A stretch of 64,000 bases of DNA. Origin: Pyropia yezoensis. Taxonomy: Eukaryota; Rhodophyta; Bangiophyceae; Bangiales; Bangiaceae. Position numbers and translations under genes: made by a program. The notes below the pieces were generated by a model, which saw nothing but the letters and a program-made list of their open reading frames with translations, ran no database searches and was not told the DNA's origin. The DNA is taken from NCBI GenBank assembly GCA_009829735.1, contig CM020619.1:24763554-24827553 (forward strand). The letters run 5' to 3'. Of this stretch, positions 51,862 to 62,736 are shown piece after piece; position 1 is the first letter of the stretch, and every line of letters starts with the position of its first letter.

Positions 51862-52510
51862 GCGCAGCACTGCTTATCCCCTGTCAAGATACAAGCCCGA
51901 TTTTGGCCAGATCTCTTGCTTCGTTGTGCAAATTCTTGCTCTGCTCGAGCACGAAAATGAACGGCTCGAGCAGAATTTTCCTTTTCTGATCGAGGGGCTG
52001 GGCTGAGGCCAAAGAATCTCCCCAAGGATGACCGACACGACGGCCACTGTCGGTGATCTGTCAACCAATGACAACATCGGTGGCGCTGCTGTTTGGTGGA
52101 TGGAGCGTTCCATTGGTCAGAACTCACGCCGTAGATGTCGAGCAAGGCGGGGAGATTCTTCCGTGCAGACCTTCGAAAGCTGTCGTCGCGCAGGTTTTTG
52201 CTTAACCAGTGCGAGAGATTGCGCGGTTTTTTAACGCGATTGTATAAACATTGCACCCAAGCGTAGCGATGGTCGGTCGCTTCTTTGCGCTTCGCGAGAG
52301 TGCTCTCCTGCCCCTTGCGCTTCCGGTCATACCAAGGGAGGTGGCGACCACAAATCGCCCGAGCTGTTATAGGCAGAAAGCAAGAAGGGGGGGGGAAAGC
52401 GGTGTCTATGATGCCTTGAGGGGGGGTCGATGCAGGTTTTATGCAGGTTTTTGCTCGAGAATTTCCCAAAAAAGCAAGAAAACTTTGACAGGCGATAAGC
52501 AGTGCTGCGC
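51862..52510. mobile_element. Terminal-inverted-repeat element, 649 bp
   Basis: Arms gcgcagcactgcttatcccc... (51862-51887) and its complement (52485-52510) match at 25 of 26 positions. I found no clear target duplication; the flanks are C-rich on both sides. The interior has palindromes (tgctcgagca, near 51930-51980) but no transposase. Frames crossing it on the minus strand run through the repeats and are not convincing genes. The superfamily cannot be assigned. Confidence 0.7.
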
Positions 52511-53569
52511 CGCCCTCCCCTGACCTGGTTATCACCTCCCGAGCCGGCAGCCTCGTGCACGGAGAAGGATCGAAGCGCTATCATCAGTCGATCCCATACA
52601 GCCACTTAGATCGATGAGAAATTGCCCGCTGAAGCGCGCAGAGAGCAGCATTGAGCTCCAAACTTGCAGGAAGACGGGAGAGTGACTTCCGATGGACCTC
52701 CGGTGCATCCATTGCGTCATCGGCTCTGTCGTATTGCGCAGTCGGCTCGTATGTTCATCTGTCCATGGCGTTCGACCGACCTGGTTCTGCAGCCTCACTC
52801 TGACGTAGCAAACTCACCCGATTGTGAAGAGAGTCGAGATCCCTGGCATGCCACACCTGTGGAGATACCGGACGACCGCGAAGTGCCGCCGCCTTATACG
52901 GCTACCCCGGGAGGTATCACGCCTACGAACGCTCAAGTAGCGTGCAAAGCATCTCGAGACACGGTCGGAGTCCATTCCACTTTGCCAGCTGACGACTCCA
53001 GGTTGCTGCAGGGCAAGCGCGGAGAGAGGTGGACAATAAAACCATGCCTACTTTCAAGCCCGTGGCTTTTATGCATGCTGCGCTCAGGAGGCGAAGAGGC
53101 ACTTCAGTTGAATGCATGTGAAGTGCGCTACAACGTGAGCCATGAAGCGTCGCCAGCAGGTATATGCAATCGACTTCCGCGTGCGGCCACCGAGACGGCA
53201 CGCACGCAGTCTGTGACACATTGCCATACCACTTCACTTGGCAAACACTCAGGAGTCTCGACTTGCGTATGACAGTTGCACTCACTGAAGTGCAGGCGGC
53301 CAATGCCTGCTGCTTCAAGCTGCCCATGCAGAGTCCCATGGTGCGGCGAGTGGCACAAGTGAGCAACCACGTCTGTTCTCGCCCGGATCGTTGTAGTTAA
53401 AAAAATCCAATAAATAGTGTGCACACCTTTCTGGATCTTGCGCTCTCGAAAGTGCAGGCTAACCAACCTTTTCATCAAAGAACTGAATGTCAAAGCTGTA
53501 CCTCGATACCTGTTAAATTTCGTGTATGTCGCCTCGCAGTGCCAGCCGAGAACCAGGCACGGCACGGCA
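52511..53569. other. Intergenic, no gene called
   Basis: Moderate GC, no repeat recognised. Minus-strand frames continue here from the next feature but with AT-rich codons unlike coding sequence. Confidence 0.35.
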
Positions 53570-54663
53570 ATGGCGGCAGCAACCAGCGGTGCTAGCGGCC
53601 TGAGGACTCTGCGCCAAGGGAAGGGCACCCCATCCGCGCGCGCGGCGGCCGCAGCGTCCGCAGCGGCCACTGTGGCGGCGTCAGCGGGCGGGGAGGACGA
53701 CCGGGCACGGTAGCGGCCGGGGGATGGCAGTGGCGTGAGGTCGGGGGGGGGGATGGGCAGCTGCATGCGGCGACGGGGGAGCAGCCGCGGTCGGTGACGG
53801 CGGCGGCTGGGAAGACAGTGGGGGGGGGGAGAAGTGGCCTCGGCTGGAGGGACGGGCAGCGTCAGGGCGGCGGCCGCTGCTCTGGCGTCAACGGCGGCAA
53901 AGGGGGTGGCAGGCTGGGAAGTAGTAGTCGCGGCTGCAGCCACGGCAAAGACAAGAGATGTGGGGGGGGGGGGCGGGGGAGGCGGAGGGTGGGCGGTGCC
54001 TCCCACCGAGAGAGGCGGTGGTGGACCAGCGACGGACAGCGGCGACAGGGAGCGCAGAGGGCAGCCTCGGCGTCGGGGGGGGACCCGGCAGCAGCAGGCC
54101 ACGGCGGCCCGCAGAACGGTAGGGGCAGGGTGTAGCCGCAGGCCACGGACACCCCAACACCTCTGTTGCAGCGGGGGAGAGCGCCATCACCAGGCGGGCC
54201 GCCAAGCCGCTCCGTTCTGGCCAGGTGTCCCCCCATCCCCGCACCGCCGCCGTGGGGGGCCCCGGCGCGGCGCTGGCGCCGGCGCCACGCGCGGCGGCGC
54301 TGCGCCCGGTCGCCGACGCCCCGCAGGCCGACAGGCAGCGGGACGCGCCGCAAGGTTGGCCCCGGTCGACGGGGGCCGGCCCCCGCCGGCGGGCGGGCGC
54401 CAGCGGCTGACAGTCGCCGGGCCGACTTGCCCGGCGGGCGGGTCCTCCCTCGTGGAAGACTGCAGCGTGCCCGGCGCGCAACCGTCGTCGGGCGCGGCGT
54501 TACCCGGCCTGGGAAGAGGTGCCAGTGGCGGCGGCGGCCACGGGCGCCGGGCGGGGGCGGGGGCGGGGGCGAAGGTGGGGGCGGGGGGGGGGGGGGCCCG
54601 CCAATGTTGGCGACAGTGGAAACTGGAGGCGGCAGCGGGTCTACATGACCAGGTATTGGCCAT
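53570..54663 (-). CDS. Doubtful coding region with a possible membrane exon
   Basis: Several minus-strand frames look partly protein-like. One near 53700-53540 gives RADGVPFPWRRVLRPLAP followed by VAAAIAVPCLVLGW, which resembles a transmembrane helix. Others near 54400-54050 carry TWPERSGLAARLVMALSPAA and CGYTLPLPFCGPPWPAA. They are in different frames and much of the stretch is proline/alanine runs, so a spliced or broken gene is possible but not demonstrated. Coordinates are approximate. Confidence 0.2.
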
Positions 54664-55708
54664 CTTGTTGTACGTCTACCTCGTGCGTGTTTACAGCCAG
54701 TCACGCTCCCATGTGGGGGCGGGCTGCTGTTTTGCAGCCGCCGCCCTCCCCATGACGACGCCGGTACCCAGCGTTTTCCTATTGTTCCCGCCTGCAGGCC
54801 TCACAGTACAGTGAATGCCACAGCCGCACCGTGCCCGACCAATCGTGGAGGGCAACGGCCTCTGCACGGGTGTGACAGGATCTGCCGGCGGGCCGCGCGG
54901 TGGGGGAGGGCAGTGGTAGGGGGGGGGGGCAGCGGGACGTGCATTCTGTCCCCGTGGGGCTGCATCCCCGCCAGCTGCAGCCCCCAGCTGGGGGCGCGCG
55001 CTCTCGTGGGTGCGCCTCCTCCCAGCCACCGCGCCCGACTTGCACGACCTCGCTTGCGGGCAAAGGCGGCGGCCGTCGCGGCCGCCGCGGCGCCCCCCCC
55101 CTCCACGGCCGCTGGGGCGCGCCCCCCCTCCACCGCCGGGGGCACCGCCCCGCCGACCCGCGGGGCAGCGGTGCCGGCGGCGGCCGGCGCGGATCATGGC
55201 CGGGCCGCAGGGGTCGTCGGCCGGCTGGCGTGGTGGCCGCCGCGCTGGCGGGGGGGGGTGGGGAGGGGGAAGACGGCGGCGATGCCCCCTGGGGCGCCGT
55301 TAGCTAGCTAGGACGGCGGCGGTGCCCCCTGGGGCGCCGCGAGCTAGCTCCCCCTTGCACCCCAGCCAGCGCGGGGCCCCCGGGTCGCGGTCCCGCCCCT
55401 GGGCGCGCCGCCGCGATGGGCGGCCGGCCGGGACCCTGCGGCGGCGGCGGCGGCGGGCGCGCGTAAATGGGGGGGGGCAGCGTCACCCTTGTCGCGGGAC
55501 GTCAGCTGCTGGCCTGGCCGCCTCTCCTCACGCCCCTCCCTGGCTTCGCCGCTGCCGACCGCGCCCGCCGCCTGCCGGTCGTTGCCGGCCGAGTGGACGC
55601 CCTCCCCGCCGCACCACCACCGCCTGCCCCGGCCCTCCCCCCTCCCCCCGCACTACACCCCATTTCCGGCCCGTGCGCGGACGCCGCGGCCGACGCCGTC
55701 GCGGTGCC
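54664..55708. other. GC-rich intergenic stretch upstream of the dioxygenase gene
   Basis: Homopolymer-rich, no gene. It contains the direct repeat at 55272-55349. The final 200 bases are C-rich and probably include the promoter and 5' UTR of the dioxygenase gene. Confidence 0.4.
55272..55349. repeat. 40-bp direct repeat, two copies
   Basis: Units beginning gacggcggcg and ending gagctagct/tagctagct start at 55272 and 55312. Confidence 0.8.
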
Positions 55709-57105
55709 ATGGCCCGCCCCTGGGCGCTCTCTGCGCTGCTTGGCGCGGCCGCCGTGGCGGCGGCGGTGGGGGTGTCGGGCGGCGCTGCTGCCACGCTGAA
55801 TGGCACCACCGTGCGGATGGCCACGCCGCGGGAGGTGGCGGGGTATGTTTCCGGCCGCGGCGTTGCTTGTGCCCGTCTGAGGGGGGAGGGGGGGAGGAGG
55901 GAGGGAGGCGGGGGGAAGGGTGGGGGTATCGTTTGGGTCGCCTGAGTCGTGGAGCCAAGCAGGGGTGGGGGGGGGGGGGGGGGGGCGGGAAGGGAGGAAG
56001 CTGGGCAGATGGGTTTCTAACGCGACAGCGGTTGTGTCTGGCTTGTGGCGGTCCCCCCCCCCCCCCCTCCCTCCTCTGCCCCTCCGTCGGTGTGTGGTGT
56101 GGGGCAGGCCCTTTTTCATAGACCTCCGAAAGATCCGTCGAGACGTGACCAACGGGCGCCCGGGGGTGCCCCTGTACCTGAACCTCAAGGTGCTGGGCAA
56201 CTGCAAGCCAGACGGGAGCGGCTGTCGGCCCAAGGCAGACGCGCTGGTGGACATTTGGCACGCAGACAGCCGCGGGGTGTATAGGTAGGTGAGGGGGAGC
56301 GTGGCTTCCCGGGGGAGGGGGGGTTGGAGGAGGGGAAGGATGGGGGGGGGGCGAGGGTGCCCTCGGTCGTGAGCAGCAGGGACCGCTGGGACGGTGGCAG
56401 CCACTGGAAACGCTGCGGGAGAGATGGTGACTGACGCTTGGGCGTGCAAGAGCCAACTCACGTGACGCCCCTCTTGTCCTTTTTCTCCCGGCATCCCCTC
56501 TGGGTCCTTTTCGCACTGTTCTCCCCGCCCTCGTCCTTTCCTCTCCCCCTCCCCTCCCCCTGACCCCCCCCCCCCGGACCTCCCACGCCCACAGTGGCCT
56601 ACCCAACGAGGGCGTCAACGCCACCGGCCGTGACTTTTTCCGCGGCGCCCTCCTCACCCGCCCCGACGGGTCGGCCACCTTCCGCACCATCGTGCCCGGC
56701 TGGTACTGGACGCGCCTCGCGCACGTGCACCTCAAGGTGCGGGGCGCCCCGCGCCCCCCCCGGGGGAGCCCAGCCGGCCGACGGCCCGACGACGGGTTTG
56801 TCACGCAGCTCTTCTTCCCGCCCCCCTTCCTCCGCCGCGTGTACGCGACGGGCGCTTACGCGGCGCGGTCGGCGCGGCGCGGGGACGGGGGCGAGCGCGA
56901 CGCCTACACGGCCACGGTGGGGACGGACTTTGAGTTGCGGGGGGACGGGCGCAAGTTCCGGGCGCTGCTGCTCGCCCCTCGGCCGGCGACGGAGGGGTGG
57001 CTGCGGGCAAACGCGTTTGCCGTGCCCCCCCGGTGGCGGCTGCGGCAAGGCAAGGGGGGGGAGCTGGGCTACGTCGCCTCCTACACACTGCGGCTGAGGT
57101 GGTGA
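55709..57105 (+). CDS. Secreted intradiol ring-cleavage dioxygenase, 273 aa, three exons
   Basis: Exon 1 is 55709-55842, exon 2 is 56108-56284 and exon 3 is 56595-57105 (TGA). All four splice junctions are GT...AG and keep frame. Residues 1-28 are a signal peptide (MARPWALSALLGAAAVAAAV). The mature part opens with GPFFIDLRKIRRDV and GRPGVPLYLNLKVL, then DIWHADSRGVYSGLPNEG, then TIVPGWYWTRLAHVHLKV. In this family two Tyr and two His bind non-haem Fe(III); the Tyr of GVYSG, the Tyr of GWYWTR and the His pair in HVHLKV are all present. The enzyme splits catechol-type or hydroxyquinol-type rings between the two hydroxyls. Secreted versions in fungi and algae are thought to act on phenolics outside the cell. 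The substrate cannot be told from sequence. Confidence 0.88.
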
Positions 57106-58398
57106 GGGGCGACTCCAGGGGGGAAAGGGGGGGGGTAAAAACTCGTCCCCGCGACGCGCTCAGCACCACTTTGGCCTCTCGCCCCTGAACTATTTGTGGA
57201 TTCGAAAAGCATCCGTCGTTAATAGAATATTACTAATTTGACGTTATCTAACCGCGCGCATTTGACTCCTGGCAAAGTGGGGGGCAGATTTTGGGTCGGC
57301 GTTTAGCGTGTCGCACCGTCAGGCCGCGCGCCGCGCGCTCGGGTCGCGGCACACGGATGACGCGCAATTTCCACTCGCGGTGCGCCGTCTGCGCTTGCCT
57401 CGCGGGGCGGCGCCCCTGCTCAGGCCCGGCTGTGAGGAGCACCCTCCCGTCGTAGTGAGGCCAATGCCGTACCCTTGCCATCGCGTCGCAAAAGGCAACG
57501 TGGCCAGAGAGGGGCACGTCGACCGTACGCTCGCGCATGCGAGGGAATTGGCAACAGTAGTTGCGGGGTATGGGTAGTTGCTCGGGCGGCCGCGGCAGGG
57601 TCGGCGTCGGCGGTTGCTGCGGGAGCGTCGGCAGCGGCGGCAGTGGGAGCCTCAGCAGCGGCGGCATGTGGACGGCGCGAGCGAAAAGGGTCAGCCACCG
57701 CGTCGACGGCGACGGTCGCAGGAGCGTCGGCGGCATTGACTACAGAAGCGGCGGCGGCGGCTGCGACGGAAGCGGCAGCGGCGGCAGCGGTGGCAGAGGA
57801 AGCCCCCCCCCCCCCCCGGTCGCCTCTACACCACTCGGCGGTGGGAGCCCGAGCGCCCGCCCTGCCCCGCCGCCGCTTGCAATCTTTTCTCGCTTTGATT
57901 TTTGGTTTTGTGACCCTTTGGGCTCTCTCTCTGCTCCATCCCCAGGTGGTCGGACAGTCGGCGCTTACCCCGCACGACGCACGCAGCCGTGCCTGCGGGC
58001 GGAGAGACCAGTGCCGCCGCCGCCCCGCTCGTGTTGCGCTGGCCTCAGCCGCGGCACCGTCTCGACTGCCAACGACTTTTTGGATGGCGGCGCGGCGTGG
58101 CGGTGCCTCGCCCACGAGGACGACGCCGCTGCCCCCCCCGCCCGGGTCGTTTGGCCTGACGCTCCCCGACGTGGCCGGCGCGGTGACGGCGGCGATGCAG
58201 GCGGCACCCTGTCCTGACCCTGTTGGTCCACTCGACCGCACCAAACCCCGCTGCTCTGTGCTGGGTCCCCCAAAATACAGGTATGTACAGAACACTACCG
58301 ATTTCCACCAGCGGCAGCCCAAAGGCCTCACCCCGCACACTGCGCCACGCGCCGACCAACTGCCCTGCCTGCCGCCCTATCTCGCTGGACTTTCCCAC
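57106..58398. other. Intergenic, no gene called
   Basis: AT-rich near 57190-57245, then serine/glycine/alanine-coding low complexity. Frames in all registers stay open through GC bias (one of about 300 codons on each strand) without consistent protein character. Confidence 0.4.
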
Positions 58399-61131
58399 TT
58401 AAAAACCAAAAAAGCCGATGCGGCCGCCCCTACCTCCGGCGCCGCTGGCGGCGCCGCTGGATCTCCTCGCCCCCTCCCCGTCCTTGCCCGCCGCTGCCGC
58501 CGCGCCACCCGCCGCGCCGCTCGCCCCGTCGCCCCCTTCGGACAACCGCAACGCGTCGAGCGCCGCCCGCGTCTCGCCGAGCTTCACCTCCAGCCGCGAC
58601 GCGTGCTTGGCCAGCCGCTCCTGCACCAGCCGGTCCTGCCGGCGGAGCTCCTTGGCACGGAGGCCTGCGGACAGGCGCTCTTCTTCAGCCTCTGCCAGGC
58701 GGAGCTTGGTCGCCACCAGGTCCAGCAACACCGCCTCCCCATCGTCCCCGTCCGTACCCGAGCCCGCACCGCCGCCGCTGGCCGGTGCATTGCCCGCTGG
58801 CCGCGACGCGCCCGCGGCCGCCGTCTCGGCCTCCAGCTCAGCCACACGAGAGCGCAGGCGGGTGAGCTCCCGCTCGTCCATGTCAGCGGCCTGCCGCTCC
58901 CGCCAGTCGTCCTCTGCGTCGGAAACGTCCGAGCCCACCCGGCTGGCCGTCGCGTCGCCGAGCAGCGTCTCACGCTCGGCGGTCGCCGCCACCACGGCCT
59001 GCCGCAGCGTCTCCACTTCCTCCCGCAGCGCGCCGCGGTCCGCCTCGAGACGTTCAATCGACGCGGCCACGTTGGCCTCGTCGGCCGCCGTGTCGGCCCC
59101 GCCAACTGCGGCGGCAGCCGCGCCTGCGCGGGCGGCCGCACGCTCCTGCCGCGCGACCGCACGGTCTCGTTGCCGGACCGCCGCCGCAAGCTCTTCCTCC
59201 GCCTCCGCTGCCACCGCCCGCAGGCGGTGGGACTCCTCGTGGAGTGCGTCCGCTTCAAAGCGGAGGGCGTCCAGGTCGCCTTCAATGGACCGCGCCTTGC
59301 GTGACGCGTCCAGCGCCGCCCGCTGCGCAACGGCCAGAGCTGACGTGGGGGACGACGCGCCCGACACTGTAACAAGCGCCTCCTGGTGCGCGGCATTCTC
59401 CGCCCGCACCTTGTCGTACATGGCTGTGAGCTGGATGTACGTCTCCTTCATGCGCGCCGCGTGGGCCACGTGCGCGGCAATCTTGGCATCGGCTGCCGCC
59501 ACGGCGGCGGTGAGCTCTGCCACGCGGGTGGTCTCGAACTTGAGCTCGGCCACCAGCGCGGGGTCGGCTGCGTGAGCCGCCTCACCGCCGCCATGTGTCG
59601 CACCCGCGGCAGCTAGCGCGGCATTGAGGCTGTCAAGCTCTGCACGCTGCGCGTCGGCCTCGCGGAGCAGGTTGTCCTGCACCAACTGCAACGCCGCACG
59701 GCGGGCGTTGGATGCCTCCAACACCGCCTCTTGCGCTTCACACTCGCGAGCGGCAGCGGCTGCAGCATCCACCGGCGTCGCGGCGGTGACAGTAGCTAGC
59801 TGCGCCGCCAGGCGGGTGGTCTCGGCCTGGGCTGCCGCCACCTCAGCGCGCAGCGCCTCGAGCGCTTCGGCCTTGGCCGCTCCTCTTGGCTCCTTGTCCT
59901 TGCGAAACAGGCTGGGCCGCTTGTCAGACGGCCCCTTTTCCACCGTCCGCTCCGCCTTTTCCGCCGCCTTGGCCGCCGCCTTGTCCGCCTTCTCCGTCGC
60001 CTTCTCCGCCTTCTCCGCCTTAGCCGCCTTTTCCTTACGCATCGCCCCGAGGCTGCGGTGCTTTCCCTTGTCGGACGGGGTCTCATCCCCACCGCCACCT
60101 GTAGCGTCGGCCTTGCCGCTAACGCCGCCGCTGCCGCTGCGGGGCGTCTTGGGTGGGCCGTCCTTCTTGGACACGGACCGCTTGATGAGGCCCAAGCGGG
60201 AACGCGACGGCGCGACGGTGCCGCCCTTTGAAGATCCCTTCTCCCCCTTTTCTGCCTTCTCCGCCTTGGCCCCCTTTGCATCGTCGGTTTTGCGAGTGGC
60301 AGCCGAATGCCTGGCAGGCTTGCTCGGCGCAGGCGACGCGGGAGGCGCCAACGATGGGGTGCCTGGCGTCGCTGGCGTCGCTGGCGTCGCTGGCTCCGCT
60401 GGCGTTGACGGCGTTGGCGGAGGGGCCGGCGACGCGGCCGCTGCCGCAGCTGCCGCCGGCGCCGCCGGCACGGCCGACGCGGGTGGGGACAAAGAAGAAC
60501 CCACCGGGGATGCAACCGCCGCGAGTGGGTCGGGGATGTCATCCACGTTCAGGTCGCCAAAGTCATCCTCCTCCTCTGACGAGGACCCCCCCCCCAGGCT
60601 GGTCACTCCAGATAGCCCCGACATGGCCGAGCCCGCGCGAGAGCTCTTAGAGCTGGCATTGCCGAGGAACTTGCAATCCACCACCGCCGTCACCGCCACC
60701 TTGTCCGACAGCGAAAACACCTTGCGCTCCGTCGCAGATGGCACGCCGGCAAAGGCGGCCAAGTTAAAGTGCGTCTTGGCTACGGTCTTCTCGCTGCCCT
60801 TCTTGCCCGGCGTGATGGAAATGAGGGACAGCTTGGCTTCCTTCTCCTCAAACGAGTTGGACTTGCTGATGCCCCCATCCCGAAAGAGGGTGCACAGGAG
60901 GGAGAGCTTCTCCTCAAATGCCATCCCCGTGCCGCCCTTCTTGGCACCCGCCTTGTCTGCGGTGCGCGGCTTGGTCGACGCCACCTTGACGCCCCGGGAC
61001 CATTTCACAAAGTAGGTGTTGCCCTCCTTGAGGCCCGCCACGCTGCTTACGGTCACATCAAACTGGAACTTGGACGCCGCCTTGCCCCGGTGCGACGCCG
61101 ACCGTCGCACGCGGCTGGCGGTGCGACGCAT
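58399..61131 (-). CDS. NT-C2 domain coiled-coil protein, 910 aa
   Basis: It starts at ATG 61131-61129 and is a single exon. Residues 20-160 match the NT-C2 fold of the EEIG1/EHBP1 group: KFQFDVTVSSVAGLKEG, YFVKWSRGVKVASTKP, FEEKLSLLCTLFRDG, KEAKLSLISITPGKKG and AKTHFNLAAFAG. A long disordered Pro/Ala/Lys part follows (PATPATPATPGTP; KAEKAEKGEKGS), with repeated KAEKAEKA/KAAAKAAEKAE. From about 430 to 850 the heptad-rich sequence indicates coiled coil (EALEALRAEVAAAQAETTRLAAQLA ... ELTRLRSRVAELEAET). It ends GRIGFFGF. Known family members link membranes to actin or endocytic and organelle-positioning machinery (plant PMI1 relatives, animal EHBP1). A scaffold at membranes is likely. Confidence 0.85.
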   Translation of the reverse strand: MRRTASRVRRSASHRGKAASKFQFDVTVSSVAGLKEGNTYFVKWSRGVKVASTKPRTADKAGAKKGGTGMAFEEKLSLLCTLFRDGGISKSNSFEEKEAKLSLISITPGKKGSEKTVAKTHFNLAAFAGVPSATERKVFSLSDKVAVTAVVDCKFLGNASSKSSRAGSAMSGLSGVTSLGGGSSSEEEDDFGDLNVDDIPDPLAAVASPVGSSLSPPASAVPAAPAAAAAAAASPAPPPTPSTPAEPATPATPATPGTPSLAPPASPAPSKPARHSAATRKTDDAKGAKAEKAEKGEKGSSKGGTVAPSRSRLGLIKRSVSKKDGPPKTPRSGSGGVSGKADATGGGGDETPSDKGKHRSLGAMRKEKAAKAEKAEKATEKADKAAAKAAEKAERTVEKGPSDKRPSLFRKDKEPRGAAKAEALEALRAEVAAAQAETTRLAAQLATVTAATPVDAAAAAARECEAQEAVLEASNARRAALQLVQDNLLREADAQRAELDSLNAALAAAGATHGGGEAAHAADPALVAELKFETTRVAELTAAVAAADAKIAAHVAHAARMKETYIQLTAMYDKVRAENAAHQEALVTVSGASSPTSALAVAQRAALDASRKARSIEGDLDALRFEADALHEESHRLRAVAAEAEEELAAAVRQRDRAVARQERAAARAGAAAAAVGGADTAADEANVAASIERLEADRGALREEVETLRQAVVAATAERETLLGDATASRVGSDVSDAEDDWRERQAADMDERELTRLRSRVAELEAETAAAGASRPAGNAPASGGGAGSGTDGDDGEAVLLDLVATKLRLAEAEEERLSAGLRAKELRRQDRLVQERLAKHASRLEVKLGETRAALDALRLSEGGDGASGAAGGAAAAAGKDGEGARRSSGAASGAGGRGGRIGFFGF

Positions 61132-61909
61132 AGCGGTGACTCTCTGTCAGTCAGAGGGGAGGGGGTGGGGGGGGTGGAGAGGTACAGACCGCAGAGGGAG
61201 AAGAGATGAGACGAGGAGGGCGCACCCAGACCAACCCTACCGCGACGCCACGACGGAGCAGACAATGCCCGCAGCAGCACCGAGGCGGTCGCGGCCGCAG
61301 CGGCGCAACAGCCCACCCACCAAGTGCGTCAACGGCGGGACAGCCTCGGCCGCGGCACCGGCGGCGGCGGTGGCGGAGCCGGCGGCGGCAACAACAGCAC
61401 ACGCCGCGGGGTCACACAGCACGGCCGGCGCCGGTGCGGTGCACATGTGGGCGGGCGGCGGGGGGAAGACAGTCGGCCCCCGTCGGCTGCGCGACACCGG
61501 CAGCGGCGGCGGCGGCGGCGGCGGCGACGGCGGCAGCCGCAGCGGCAGCGGCGGCGGGGACGGGGGGCGGCCGGGGCAGCGGGGGCGCAGCGACGGGGGC
61601 GGCGACCGCGAGGCGCCTGCGGTGCGCGAACGCGGCGCGGCGGCAGGTGCCGAGAGCAAATGCGCGGGCGCCCCCGTGGCGACAGTGTTGCCCGTGGGAA
61701 GGGAAGGAGGGCGGGATGGGGAAGCACCCGCGCAGCTGCTTGCACCTGCACCCGCGCAGCTGCTTGCACCTGCACCCGTGCAGCTGCTTGCACCTGCGTG
61801 TGGGCGCACCGCCCACTGTGTCTGCCGAGCCTCGCCTCGGTCGATCGGCATGTCAGCCACCCAGCCGCAGCCCCGTTTTGAGCCAAACCCACACCGATCG
61901 TCATGCCTG
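61132..61909. other. Intergenic, no gene called
   Basis: GC-rich, with a likely promoter/5' UTR of the NT-C2 gene at its left end and a tandem repeat at 61726-61797. Confidence 0.45.
61726..61797. repeat. 24-bp tandem repeat, three copies
   Basis: Units of the type acccgcgcagctgcttgcac plus four bases, with one substitution in the third copy. Confidence 0.85.
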
Positions 61910-61911
61910 TA

Positions 61912-62690
61912 CAGTCGGTACCCAATTTTATCCGTATGGCCAATAACGAGATTCGTACGGAGCGATTTGACAGTAAGCAAGCCCTCGATTCCACGCACTG
62001 GGCCCATCAATACTTGGTGCTGGCGCCCTGAACGGCGATGACATCGCGCACACGACGGGGCATCGACTCGACCAGGGCCTTCAAAAAGGTATGTGGGATG
62101 GGGTCCCACTCTTGGCAGAGGGCCCCAAACAGCTCGTCCTTGATCTTGGGAACTGTGCGGCGCTTTCGCAGGCGCCTCTCCAGCTCGGCCCAAGCGTTCT
62201 CGATGGGGTTGAGGTCGGGGCTCTGCCCGACCCAAGGAAGAACCCGCAGCCCAAGCTGGGCCTTGACCTCCTTCGACGCCTTGGCCGCGTGGCAGGGTGC
62301 TAAGTACTCTTGCAGCCACGCAGCGTCCGGGGTGCCGTAGTCCGCACGAATCTGGTGCATAACGTAGTCCTCCAGCACACCGGAGTACTTGGCCGCATTC
62401 ATGGAACCTTCCACGCGCACCAGAGGCGCCCGGCCGCGCGCCGAAACCCCCCCCCACACCATCACCGTCTGACGCCCGCTCTTGAAGGTGGGGCGCAGGC
62501 GATGCGGGGCGTACCGCTCGCCGTTGCGGCGCCACACGCGCGACGAGCTGGCGTCTCACACCACGAAAGAGCTCTCGTCGGCGAATAGCACGGAGGCCCA
62601 CTCAGCCGTCCAGCCCCGGCGCGCTGTCGCCCACACCAGGCGCTTGGAGACGTTCTTCTCCGACAGGAAGGGTTTCTTGGCGGCCGTCCG
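61912..62690 (-). mobile_element. Truncated Tc1/mariner element
   Basis: The left edge reads TA at 61910-61911 followed by cagtcggtacccaatttt, as expected of a mariner terminal repeat. The matching right repeat is not found and the transposase N-terminus is missing near 62690, so the 5' end is lost. Confidence 0.7.
62007..62690 (-). pseudogene. Tc1/mariner transposase relic
   Basis: About 227 codons ending at TGA 62007-62009. The DDE fold is clear: FADESS with the first Asp, VMVWGGVSARGR, and the final block SPDLNPIENAWAELERR. The second catalytic site, normally DNAPCH, reads EYLAPCH, so its Asp is lost. An in-frame TGA (62556-62558) interrupts the frame after SSFVV. The helix-turn-helix N-terminal part is absent. 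The gene is dead but names the superfamily able to move TA-flanked MITEs such as those at 31836 and 51631. Confidence 0.85.
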
Positions 62691-62709
62691 TGTAAGGGTT
62701 CGACCCTTA
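62691..62709. repeat. Small perfect hairpin
   Basis: gtaaggg-ttcga-cccttac, 7-bp arms, at the broken edge of the mariner relic. Confidence 0.7.
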
Positions 62710-62736
62710 CTTGATCCAATTCGGTCGTCAAGCCAC

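Noticed and set aside
51783..52535. 250-codon minus frame
   Set aside because: It crosses both terminal repeats of the 649-bp element and has no protein family resemblance.
57475..59304. 609-codon plus-strand frame antisense to the NT-C2 gene
   Set aside because: It is a shadow of the Ala/Glu/Lys-rich coding strand. The minus frame has the NT-C2 motifs and coiled coil, and the plus frame has none.
62691..62709. tRNA T-arm/B-box-like gggttcgaccc
   Set aside because: Stem and loop lengths are wrong for a T arm and no A box or acceptor stem is present.
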